A stretch of 64,000 nt of DNA, taken from assembly GCA_031277165.1 (NCBI GenBank), contig JAISLT010000101.1, positions 1 through 64,000 on the forward strand. Direction: 5' to 3'. The position numbers and the translations under genes were made by a program. Positions 24,414 through 32,388 of the stretch are shown here, piece after piece. Numbering within the stretch: position 1 is the first letter of the stretch; the number at the start of each line of letters is the position of its first letter. The notes under the pieces are model-generated. The model did no database searches. It was not told where the DNA came from and saw only the letters and a program-made list of their open reading frames with translations. The DNA comes from Spirochaetaceae bacterium. Its GTDB lineage: Bacteria; Spirochaetota; Spirochaetia; Treponematales; Breznakiellaceae.

Positions 24414-26606
24414 TCATTCTACTTTAAATTTGGAAACCTCCTGTACCAGAATGTTGATGTTTGCTTTGTTTTTGCCGCTGATCTCCTTTACCTGGGTTAT
24501 GGCAGAGATAATTTCATCGGCCCCGGAAGCTATGTCGTTCATGCCGGCGGTTATTTCCAGGGTTGCCATTTCCAGGTTTTTTCCTTCCATAATTACCTCT
24601 TTGCTGCCCTCCAGCATCTCGTCGGATCCGTCCTTGACCTGGGTGGTTATGTTGTTTAACTGTCCGATTACCTCCAAAATTTGCTGGCTCCCTACGCTTT
24701 GTTCTTCCATGGCGGTCCTGATATTTTCCGCCTGTTCCGCCACGGTCTTTACGCTTTCGTCAATGGCTTCAAATTTATTCAGCACCTCGTCGGTGGATCT
24801 GGTTATCCTGTCAATGGAGCCCTTAATCTTTTTAAGGACCGCGGCAATCGTTCTTGACTGCTCCTCGGAAGATTCCGCCAATTTACGAATCTCGTCGGCC
24901 ACCACCGCAAATCCCTTTCCCGATTCTCCGGCATGGGCCGCTTCAATGGCGGCGTTCATCGAAAGCAGATTGGTCTGGCTGGCTATATTTTCCATTACCG
25001 CATTAATTTCCAAAAGTCCCTCGGACTCCCGGGAAATCCCCTGTATATCCGCCGATACTTCCTGCAGCCCGTTCCGGCCCACTTCGCTGGCTTCGGTTAG
25101 TTCCTTAATATTCCCGGCGTTCTTTGCCAGGGTACTGGTAACCGATTGAATATTGGCGATCATCTCTTCTATGGCACTGGAAGATTTGGATACGCTGACA
25201 CTCTGGTTTTCCACATTGCCGTTAAGCTTATCAATGTTCACGGTTATCTGTTCCATGGTTGCGTTGGTTTCGGTTACAGAGGCACTTTGGTTCACCACCC
25301 TGCCCTTAATACTCTGGATGTTGGCGGTAATTTGGTTTATGGCCGCGGAGGTTTCGGTCATGTTGGCGGCCAACTCATTGCCGATGACAGAAAGATCCTT
25401 GGTCAGGGTTTTTATGGTGGTTATCAAAGACCGGATCTTTTCCAGGGTGGAGTTAAAATACCGGGCCAGGTCGCTGATTTCGTCCTTGGAATTAACGCTG
25501 ATGCTCTTGGTTAAATCCCCCTCTCCTTCGGCAATATCCTGCAGGGTATGGATTACCTTCTCCAGGGGCATGGTAATTCTTGAAACCACGGCAAAAATTA
25601 TCAGGGCCGTAACAAGTATCGAAATTACCACCACAATAACAGAAAAAAAGATCATGGCGTTAATTATCTCGAAGATCACCGCTTCTGCGCAGCCCACCAT
25701 AACCGTCCAGGGAGTTTTGCTTTCTCCGATAAGCAGGGGAATAAAGGTCATAAACTGGTTTGTTTTTAACCCGGGGGAATAGGACCGCATGGTAAAATAC
25801 TCCCCCTGCTGAATGCCGGCCAGGATCGATTCGGCCTTTCCTTTAAAAACATCCTCATCCGCCTCCAGCAAATTCTTTCCCACCTTGTCATCTTCCGTAT
25901 GGGCCACGATAACCCCATTGTTGGCGATTACCTCTATGGTGTTCACTATAAGAAATTTTTCGTTGCCCGTTATGTAGTCTGTAATATAATCCTCCGTGGC
26001 GGACAGATCGATCTCTATTCCCACCAGGCCCAGTATGCTGCCGCCGCTTTTTATGGGAACCATTATGGTATAGGCCAGCGTATCCCCCTCCGGCAGCGAT
26101 ACGGACACGGGGTTTGTTACAACCTGGGCGTCCGTCAGTTCCGAAAGGGCGGTCTTGTATTCGGCAAACCTGGTAAGTTCCGGGGCCCCGCTGGTCTTGA
26201 GCACCATGGGAATGAACTGACCCGTTTCCCCGGCGGTCTCTGTCCCTGCATAGGACAGGTCATCATCCTCCAGCACATTGGGAAACCAGCACGAATAGAT
26301 GCTGATAATGCTTTCCTGGGTTTCGACGATGGACATCATATTATCAATAATGTTTTTACGGCGGCTGGAAGGAGCCATGCCGCGGAAATTTCCCAGAACG
26401 GCAGCGGTATCAATCCCCACCTGGAGGTATGTTTCGTATTGTTCCTTAAGTTCGGTGGCTATGGCGCTTCCCAAAAGATTAATGTTTTCAGTGGCGCTGT
26501 TGACCTGCATGGTCCGGGCCTTGCCCACAAGAAGTACGGAAACAATGGAAACCACCGAAAGTAAAATGCAAATGACAATAATAATTAATTTGAATTTTAT
26601 CTTCAT
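24414..26606 (-). CDS. Methyl-accepting chemotaxis protein with dCache sensor
   Basis: 730 aa inner-membrane chemoreceptor. Transmembrane helix 1 is at about 7-27 and a periplasmic double-Cache-like sensor runs from about 35 to 300 (PEGDTLAYTIMVPIKSGGSILG and VIANNGVIVAHTEDDKVG). Transmembrane helix 2 is at about 310-335, then HAMP, then the long coiled coil with the hairpin tip (NLLSMNAAIEAAHAGESGKG) that binds CheA/CheW. AGGAG precedes ATG. The ligand is unknown. It is divergent from the dehydrogenase/phosphonate genes. Confidence 0.92.
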   Translation of the reverse strand: MKIKFKLIIIVICILLSVVSIVSVLLVGKARTMQVNSATENINLLGSAIATELKEQYETYLQVGIDTAAVLGNFRGMAPSSRRKNIIDNMMSIVETQESIISIYSCWFPNVLEDDDLSYAGTETAGETGQFIPMVLKTSGAPELTRFAEYKTALSELTDAQVVTNPVSVSLPEGDTLAYTIMVPIKSGGSILGLVGIEIDLSATEDYITDYITGNEKFLIVNTIEVIANNGVIVAHTEDDKVGKNLLEADEDVFKGKAESILAGIQQGEYFTMRSYSPGLKTNQFMTFIPLLIGESKTPWTVMVGCAEAVIFEIINAMIFFSVIVVVISILVTALIIFAVVSRITMPLEKVIHTLQDIAEGEGDLTKSISVNSKDEISDLARYFNSTLEKIRSLITTIKTLTKDLSVIGNELAANMTETSAAINQITANIQSIKGRVVNQSASVTETNATMEQITVNIDKLNGNVENQSVSVSKSSSAIEEMIANIQSVTSTLAKNAGNIKELTEASEVGRNGLQEVSADIQGISRESEGLLEINAVMENIASQTNLLSMNAAIEAAHAGESGKGFAVVADEIRKLAESSEEQSRTIAAVLKKIKGSIDRITRSTDEVLNKFEAIDESVKTVAEQAENIRTAMEEQSVGSQQILEVIGQLNNITTQVKDGSDEMLEGSKEVIMEGKNLEMATLEITAGMNDIASGADEIISAITQVKEISGKNKANINILVQEVSKFKVE

Positions 26607-26834
26607 TTTTAACTCCTGTTTTCTTTAAAGTATTAGAAATCCCCCGGGAAAGATCAAAAATTTTTGGGAGTATACTAAAAATTTTTGTAGTATCTTTTGA
26701 AATAAGCGCTAGAAACGGACGCTCCGGTATGGTATACTGAGCCGTTTGTTAGAAACAAACGCCCTATTGCTTCAAGCAGGTCCTAAAGCATACGTTTTAG
26801 AACAGCCCTATTTTTTATTTTTATGGAGTTTATC
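26607..26834. promoter_or_regulatory. Divergent regulatory region, chemoreceptor / mmsA-like
   Basis: 228 bp without a gene. It holds two AAAAATTTTT blocks 13 bp apart (about 26656-26685), a TATACT box (26733-26738) reading toward mmsA, a 7-bp hairpin CGTTTGT-tagaa-ACAAACG (26743-26761) at the expected start point, and a second stem CTAAA/TTTAG (about 26781-26798) ahead of a T-rich run. No good -35 is seen for the TATACT box. The second stem plus T run could attenuate transcription. Confidence 0.45.
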
Positions 26835-28343
26835 ATGGCAACCGAAAGACTTAGGTCCTTTATAAACGGACAATTCACGGAAAGCTCAAGCGGCAAGTAC
26901 ATGGATATTTATGACCCCTCCACCGGGGAACTTATCGCCCAAACCCCCTGTTGTACCAAGGCGGAAGTGGAGGGGGCCATTGCCGCGGCAAAGGCCGCCT
27001 TCCCCGGCTGGCGCGACACCCCCTGCCCAAAGCGTGTCGAGGTGCTTTACAAATTCCGGGACCTCCTTACCGCCCATATGGACGAACTTACCCGCATGCT
27101 TGCCAGGGAAAACGGTAAAAACTGGGAAGAAGCCAGGGGCGATTTATTAAAAGTAAAGGAGCCGGTGGAAGCGGCCTGCGGCGCCCCGTCCCTTATGATG
27201 GGAGAATCCCTGATGAATGTTACCTCCGGCTACGATTCCACCCTGTACCGGGAACCCCTGGGGGTCTTTGCCGGCATTGCCCCGTTTAACTTCCCGGCGA
27301 TGATCCCCATGGGCTGGATGATGCCCATGTGTATCGCCTCCGGCAATACCCTGGTCCTTAAGGCCGCTTCCATGACTCCCATGACCAGCCTTAGGCTTGC
27401 GGCCCTCCTCAAGGAAGCGGGCCTTCCCGGCGGTGTGGTCAATATCGTTACCTGTTCCCGGAACGAGGCGGAACTGTTTCTTACCCACCCGGACGTAAAG
27501 GGGGTTACCTTTGTGGGCTCCACCTCCATAGGCCGTCACGTATACGCCACGGCGGCGGCCAACGGCAAGAGGGTTCAGTGCCTTTGCGAGGCAAAGAACC
27601 ACGCCCTGGTGCTGGCGGACGCCCCCATTGCCCGAACCGCCGCGGGGATCCTCAACTCCGCGTTCGGCTGCGCCGGTGAACGCTGCATGGCCCTGCCCGC
27701 CATCGCCGTGGAAGAGTCCATCGCCGATAAGCTCGTGGAAGAGCTTATCAAACAGGCCAAAACCAAAAAGATAGGCCCCGCCTACGACAAATCCACCGAT
27801 CTGGGCCCCGTGGTAAGCGCCGCCCATAAAAAGGGAGTTCTTGACTGGATCGAAAAGGGCCTTCAGGAAGGAGCAAAGCTGGTACTGGACGGCCGGGATG
27901 TAACAGTCCCCGGCTATGAAAAGGGCTTTTACATCGGCCATACGATCTTCGACCACGTAAGGCCCGAAATGAGCGTGGGCCAGCAGGAAATTTTTGGTCC
28001 CGTACTCTGTGTCAAACGGATAAAAAACTTTGAGGACGGCATTACCCAGATGAACGCCAACGAGTTTGCCAACGGCTCGGTGATCTTTACCCAGAACGGG
28101 TACTTTGCCCGGGAGTTTGCCCGGCGGACCCACGGCGGCATGGTGGGGGTCAACGTGGGCATCCCCGTTCCCGCGGGGATGTTTCCCTTCGCGGGACACA
28201 AGCACTCGTTCTTCGGCGACCTTCACTGCCTGGGCAAAGACGGCCTGCGGTTCTACACCGAAAGCAAGGTGGTTACGGCCCACTGGTTTACCGAGGACGA
28301 AAAGAGCGCCACCAGGGTTTCCACCTGGGACGGAGCCCTGTAA
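26835..28343 (+). CDS. mmsA: Methylmalonate-semialdehyde dehydrogenase-like, CoA-acylating type
   Basis: 502-aa aldehyde dehydrogenase. The MmsA/IolA subfamily is shown by IAPFNFPAMIPMGWMMP and GERCMALPA, with catalytic Cys284. The family oxidises (methyl)malonate semialdehyde with NAD+ and CoA to acetyl- or propionyl-CoA plus CO2. GGAG (26826-26829) favours ATG 26835 over an upstream in-frame ATG. It lies 84 bp upstream of PEP mutase and phosphonopyruvate decarboxylase. Phosphonoacetaldehyde is the phosphonate isostere of malonate semialdehyde, so it is an attractive alternative substrate (inference). Confidence 0.85.
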   Translation: MATERLRSFINGQFTESSSGKYMDIYDPSTGELIAQTPCCTKAEVEGAIAAAKAAFPGWRDTPCPKRVEVLYKFRDLLTAHMDELTRMLARENGKNWEEARGDLLKVKEPVEAACGAPSLMMGESLMNVTSGYDSTLYREPLGVFAGIAPFNFPAMIPMGWMMPMCIASGNTLVLKAASMTPMTSLRLAALLKEAGLPGGVVNIVTCSRNEAELFLTHPDVKGVTFVGSTSIGRHVYATAAANGKRVQCLCEAKNHALVLADAPIARTAAGILNSAFGCAGERCMALPAIAVEESIADKLVEELIKQAKTKKIGPAYDKSTDLGPVVSAAHKKGVLDWIEKGLQEGAKLVLDGRDVTVPGYEKGFYIGHTIFDHVRPEMSVGQQEIFGPVLCVKRIKNFEDGITQMNANEFANGSVIFTQNGYFAREFARRTHGGMVGVNVGIPVPAGMFPFAGHKHSFFGDLHCLGKDGLRFYTESKVVTAHWFTEDEKSATRVSTWDGAL

Positions 28344-28391
28344 AACTCCAAGGGACTTGTTTCAAAGCCCCCGGGCTTATCGAACGGTCCA

Positions 28392-28421
28392 TTGTACTCG
28401 TTCCGCCGTCTGTGTTACCAT
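28392..28421 (+). promoter_or_regulatory. Possible promoter of pepM (leaderless type)
   Basis: TTGTAC (28392-28397) and TACCAT (28416-28421) are spaced 18 bp. The box ends 6 nt before ATG 28428 and no Shine-Dalgarno is present. This argues that pepM can be transcribed separately from the upstream dehydrogenase. Confidence 0.5.
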
Positions 28422-28427
28422 GGGACC

Positions 28428-29726
28428 ATGAAAACCGTATATGTCGGGATCACCGGCGATGTTATACATCCCGGCATCGTTAACATTATCCACCAGGCTT
28501 CCCTTCATGGGGAGGTTCTGGTGGGTCTTTTAACCGATACCGCCATTGTCCGGTACAAGCGGCTTCCCTACCTTAACTACGAACAGCGCCGCCAGGTACT
28601 AGAAAGCCTTCGGGACGTAAGCCGGGTGGTTCCCCAGGAAGAATGGAGCTATATCCCCAATCTGCGCAAATACAAACCCGATTTTATTATCCACGGCGAT
28701 GACTGGAAAACAGGCATATTAGCCAAGGAACGGGAAGACGTACACAAGGTTATGGAAGACCAGGGCGGATCGGTGATCGAAATTCCCTATACCCAGGGAA
28801 TTGATTCCACCGCCTTTACCGGCAGCCTTACCTCCATTGGAACCACGCCGGACATACGGCTTAAAACACTGCGCAGGCTTATCGACGCCAAACCGGTGGT
28901 ACGGATCATGGAAGCCCATTCGGGCCTTTCCGGGCTGATCATCGAAAATCTGGAAATACGCAAAGAAGACGGCATTCACCGCTTTGACGGCATGTGGTCC
29001 TCGAGCCTAACCGATTCGGCCAGCAAGGGCAAGCCCGATATAGAGGCGGTGGATATTACCACCCGGCTTCAGGACCTTACCCAGATTCTGGAATGTACCA
29101 CCAAGCCGGTTATTTACGACGGAGACACCGGGGGCATTACGGAACATTTTATGTTTACCCTGCGGACCCTGGAACGGAACGGCATTTCCGCGGTGATTAT
29201 CGAAGATAAAACAGGACTTAAAAAAAATTCCCTCCTGGGTACCGATGTGGAACAGCACCTTGCCCCCATGGAAGAATTCTGCGAAAAGATCCAACGGGGA
29301 AAGAAAGCCCAGGTAACCAGGGATTTTATGATCATCGCCCGGCTGGAGAGTCTTATCGCCGGCAAAAGCGTGGACAGCGCCATGGAACGGGCCCTGGCCT
29401 ATGTCGAAGCCGGCGCCGATGGAATCATGATCCACAGCAAGGAAAAATCCGGCGCCGATATAGCGGAATTTTGCCGGCGGTTCCGGCGGCAGTACAGGAA
29501 GATCCCCCTGGTGCTGGTACCCACCACCTATAACCATTTTACCGAACCGGAACTGGTCCAGTGGGGGGCAAATATTATTATCTACGCCAACCATATGCTC
29601 CGTTCATCCTACCCGGCGATGATAAAAACCGCCCGGACCATTCTGGAACATGAACGTTCCCTCGAGGCGGATGAACTGTGCATGCCCATCAAAGAGATCC
29701 TGGATCTAATACCGGGAACCCGGTAG
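28428..29726 (+). CDS. pepM: Phosphoenolpyruvate mutase with N-terminal nucleotidyltransferase-like domain
   Basis: 432 aa. PEP mutase forms the C-P bond, converting phosphoenolpyruvate to phosphonopyruvate, the first step of nearly all phosphonate biosynthesis. The mutase domain (about 145-432) has DGDTGG (231-236) and the diagnostic EDKTGLKKNS (259-268). Residues 1-135 are a cytidylyltransferase-like domain as in other fused PepM proteins (GDDWKTG, TQGIDST), but its HxGH motif reads HPGI (14-17), so it has lost the second His and may be inactive. The start at 28428 is chosen because MKTVYVGITGD is the normal N-terminus. Confidence 0.93.
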   Translation: MKTVYVGITGDVIHPGIVNIIHQASLHGEVLVGLLTDTAIVRYKRLPYLNYEQRRQVLESLRDVSRVVPQEEWSYIPNLRKYKPDFIIHGDDWKTGILAKEREDVHKVMEDQGGSVIEIPYTQGIDSTAFTGSLTSIGTTPDIRLKTLRRLIDAKPVVRIMEAHSGLSGLIIENLEIRKEDGIHRFDGMWSSSLTDSASKGKPDIEAVDITTRLQDLTQILECTTKPVIYDGDTGGITEHFMFTLRTLERNGISAVIIEDKTGLKKNSLLGTDVEQHLAPMEEFCEKIQRGKKAQVTRDFMIIARLESLIAGKSVDSAMERALAYVEAGADGIMIHSKEKSGADIAEFCRRFRRQYRKIPLVLVPTTYNHFTEPELVQWGANIIIYANHMLRSSYPAMIKTARTILEHERSLEADELCMPIKEILDLIPGTR

Positions 29727-29744
29727 GGCCTTGATTCGCTGCCA

Positions 29745-29806
29745 GGGTACATACCCAAGGGTCCGCCCTTCCGCAGGGGAGGCTTCAGGGCAGGGAACCT
29801 TATTGA
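29745..29806. repeat. Dispersed repeat R2, copy c
   Basis: GATTCGCTGCCAGGGTACAT, then ACCCAAGGGTCCGCCCTTCC and GGGGAGGCTTCAGGG match the R2 core. It fills the 92-bp gap between pepM and ppd without closing the operon. Confidence 0.6.
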
Positions 29807-29818
29807 ACAGGGGGAGCC

Positions 29819-30994
29819 ATGCTTGACACGGTCCGGTTTGGAGAACTACTGCAGCGGCGGGGATATAATTTTTACAGCGGCGTTCCCTGTTCGTTTTTGA
29901 AGGATCTGATCAACTATTCTATCAACGAATGTGATTACGTGATGGCCGCCAACGAAGGGGACGCCGCGGCGATCTGCGCCGGGGCCTATTTGGGAAACCG
30001 GAAGCCGGTCCTTCTTATGCAGAACTCCGGCCTGGGCAATGCGGTCTCGCCCCTTACGTCCCTCCATGGGGTGTTCCGTATTCCCCTGCTGGGCTTTGTT
30101 TCCCTCCGGGGGGGGCCGGCGGATGAACCCCAGCACGAACTCATGGGCCCCATCACCGCGCCGATGCTGGAAACCATGGGCATAGCCCACGAGACCCTGG
30201 GGGGAACCATCGAAGAGGCGGAAACCCAGCTTGCCCGGGCGGATCAAGCCTTTAGCCGGGGCCAAAGCTTTTTCTTTATTGTAACCAAGGGAACCTTTTC
30301 TCCGGTGGCTCTGCGGAAAAGCCCCGGCCCTCCGGCGGGGACGGCCCCCCGCGGGGACATCCCGGTACTGCCCCAGGAACGCACCGGGGAGGAGCCCTTT
30401 ACCGGGGAGACTCTTTTTACCAGAAGGGAGATGCTGGCAAGCCTTAGGGCCGCCGCCGCTCCGGGGTCGGCGATCCTGGCCACCACCGGATTTACCGGCA
30501 GGGAACTGTATGAACTGGGGGACGGGCCGGAAAATCTGTACATGGCCGGATCCCTGGGCTGCGTTTCTTCCCTGGGCCTGGGTCTGGCCCTGGCCCGGCC
30601 CGACCGGAGGGTCATCGTGCTTGACGGGGACGGTTCCCTGCTTATGCGGACCGGCGCCCTGGCGGTCAACGGCTGGTACAACCCCGGCAGGATGCTCCAC
30701 ATCCTTTTTGACAACCGGGCCCACGAATCAACCGGGGGCCAATTTACCGTATCCGCCGGGGTGGACTGGCCCGCCGCCGTCCGGGCCCTGGGCTATCCCT
30801 GGGTAAGAAGGGCCGCTTCCCCCGGCGCCCTGGAACAGGAAACGGCATCATGGAATAAAGCCGGCGGCCTGCGGTTTATCCACGTTCCTATTGCCCTGGG
30901 AACTCCGGAAAACCTGGGCCGGCCCAAAATAAACCCCCGGGATGGGGCGATCCGGTTTAAAGAATATTTATCAAAACCGCCGATTATTGCATAA
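29819..30994 (+). CDS. ppd: Phosphonopyruvate decarboxylase
   Basis: 391 aa, single-chain thiamine-diphosphate enzyme that decarboxylates phosphonopyruvate to phosphonoacetaldehyde and so pulls the unfavourable PEP mutase reaction forward. The N-terminal PYR domain has GVPCSFLKDLINY and AANEGDAAAICAG with the conserved Glu. The C-terminal PP domain has LDGDGSLLMR and, later, FDNRAHESTGGQ. It is separated from pepM only by a repeat. GGGGGAG precedes ATG. No 2-aminoethylphosphonate transaminase or reductase follows in the window. Confidence 0.93.
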   Translation: MLDTVRFGELLQRRGYNFYSGVPCSFLKDLINYSINECDYVMAANEGDAAAICAGAYLGNRKPVLLMQNSGLGNAVSPLTSLHGVFRIPLLGFVSLRGGPADEPQHELMGPITAPMLETMGIAHETLGGTIEEAETQLARADQAFSRGQSFFFIVTKGTFSPVALRKSPGPPAGTAPRGDIPVLPQERTGEEPFTGETLFTRREMLASLRAAAAPGSAILATTGFTGRELYELGDGPENLYMAGSLGCVSSLGLGLALARPDRRVIVLDGDGSLLMRTGALAVNGWYNPGRMLHILFDNRAHESTGGQFTVSAGVDWPAAVRALGYPWVRRAASPGALEQETASWNKAGGLRFIHVPIALGTPENLGRPKINPRDGAIRFKEYLSKPPIIA

Positions 30995-31041
30995 ATATTC
31001 ATATTAATTCGGATTTTTCCCATAAAAATGCATAAAAATAC

Positions 31042-31070
31042 TTGACTTTTTTTTTATTTTCCTGGATAGT
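31042..31070 (+). promoter_or_regulatory. Promoter of the liv-type operon
   Basis: TTGACT (31042-31047), a 17-bp T-rich spacer and GATAGT (31065-31070). The start point is expected near 31077, where a palindrome begins. Confidence 0.65.
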
Positions 31071-31076
31071 GGAGGC

Positions 31077-31099
31077 GGTTCCCACTGTACAGTGGAACC
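31077..31099. promoter_or_regulatory. Palindrome at the liv operon start point
   Basis: GGTTCC / GGAACC flank a perfect 14-bp palindrome CCACTGTACAGTGG (31082-31095). It sits at +1 of the predicted promoter, so it could be a repressor site or a 5' hairpin of the mRNA. The regulator is not known. Confidence 0.55.
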
Positions 31100-31129
31100 T
31101 GTGCTAAATTACTTGTTTTGGAGGAAGAG

Positions 31130-32302
31130 ATGAAAAAGGAGTTGATTTTTCCTGTGGCTTTTGTACTCTGTGCATTGGCGCTTATTACCGGTCTTACCGG
31201 CTGCGGCCCCAAGGAACAGGTCATAAAGATCGGATTCAGCATCCCCCTAACCGGGGACAACCCCATGGTCGGGGAAGGTTCAAAAAATACCGGCGAAATT
31301 ATCAAAGAGCAGATTAACGCCGCCGGCGGCCTCGACGTGAATGGGACCAAGTATAAGCTGGAATTTATTTACCTTGATAACGAGCTCAAGGCGGAAAGCG
31401 CCGTTTTAACCGTTACCCAGCTTATTGATCAAAACAGGGTTTTGGCCGTCATCGGACCCCAAGGTTCGGGCCGGGCCATCCCCGCCGGTGAAGTCTGCAA
31501 CGACAGCAAAACCCCCATGGTTTCCGCCTGGTCCACCAATCCGGATACTACAAAAAACAGGCCCTACGTATTCCGGGCCTGCTTTATCGATCCCTTCCAG
31601 GCCCCCGTGGCGGCCCGGTTTACCAAGGAAAAATTCGGCGTTAGTAAAGTAGCCATACTGTACAATGTGGAAGACGATTATTCCAAAACCCTGGCGGAAC
31701 TGTACCGGGATTCCTGGGAAGCGAGCTACGGAGAGGTAGTTGCCTGGGAAAGTTTTGGACAGAAAGATCAGGATTTTAACGCCCAGCTTACCAACGTAAT
31801 GGCCTCCGGTGCCGAAATCCTCTATGTACCGGTGTATTATAACTTCCTTGGCAACATCGTTCCCCAGGCCAAATCCCTGGGCTGGGATAAGCCTATTATG
31901 GGCGCCGATGCCTGGGGTTCCGCGGATCTGTGGAAGGTAAGCAACGGTTCGGTGGCGGGGTATTACTTTACCACCCATTATGCCGCCGCCGGTGCGGTGG
32001 GCAAAACCAAGGAATTTATTGACACCTACAATGCCAAGTACGGGTACATTCCCGACGATGTGGCGGCCCTTACCTACGATGCGGTTAACATTGTACTGCA
32101 GTCCATCCAGAATGCGGGAATTTCCGGAGACCTCGAGCAGGACAGGGATAATCTTAAAGACGCCATCGCAGCACTTAAAAACTTTGACGGCATCACCGGA
32201 AAAATGAGTTTTACCCCGGACGGCGACCCCCAGAAGGAAGCCGTGGTGGTTAGGATCAGCGAGTCCGGCGAATTTGTCTTTGAAGCCAGCCTGGCGCCCT
32301 AG
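31130..32302 (+). CDS. livK: Branched-chain amino-acid-type ABC transporter substrate-binding lipoprotein
   Basis: 390 aa, start ATG 31130 with GGAGG upstream. Lipoprotein signal MKKELIFPVAFVLCALALIT with LTGC (Cys 25). The rest is a type I periplasmic binding protein of the leucine/isoleucine/valine family (IGFSIPLTGDN, INAAGGLDVNGTKYKLEF, VIGPQGSGRAIP). It delivers an amino acid or related small ligand to LivHMGF. It is the first gene of a six-gene operon; a paralogue follows directly. The ligand could be another amide or amino acid, given the neighbouring phosphonate genes. Confidence 0.9.
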   Translation: MKKELIFPVAFVLCALALITGLTGCGPKEQVIKIGFSIPLTGDNPMVGEGSKNTGEIIKEQINAAGGLDVNGTKYKLEFIYLDNELKAESAVLTVTQLIDQNRVLAVIGPQGSGRAIPAGEVCNDSKTPMVSAWSTNPDTTKNRPYVFRACFIDPFQAPVAARFTKEKFGVSKVAILYNVEDDYSKTLAELYRDSWEASYGEVVAWESFGQKDQDFNAQLTNVMASGAEILYVPVYYNFLGNIVPQAKSLGWDKPIMGADAWGSADLWKVSNGSVAGYYFTTHYAAAGAVGKTKEFIDTYNAKYGYIPDDVAALTYDAVNIVLQSIQNAGISGDLEQDRDNLKDAIAALKNFDGITGKMSFTPDGDPQKEAVVVRISESGEFVFEASLAP

Positions 32303-32388
32303 GTTTTAAAACCCTTAACCCGGGATGGACACTGCGCGGCATAGGTAGTAACCGCCGCGGGTGCCCCATTTCCGGGGATGTTAACCCC

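Noticed and set aside
26835-28343. Firm annotation as phosphonoacetaldehyde dehydrogenase (PhnY)
   Set aside because: The sequence follows the MmsA subfamily (GERCMA). A role on phosphonoacetaldehyde rests only on neighbourhood and substrate shape, so it is stated as a hypothesis.
31082-31095. A LexA (SOS) box at the liv operon
   Set aside because: CTGTACAG lacks the spacing of known LexA boxes, and the genes downstream are transport genes.
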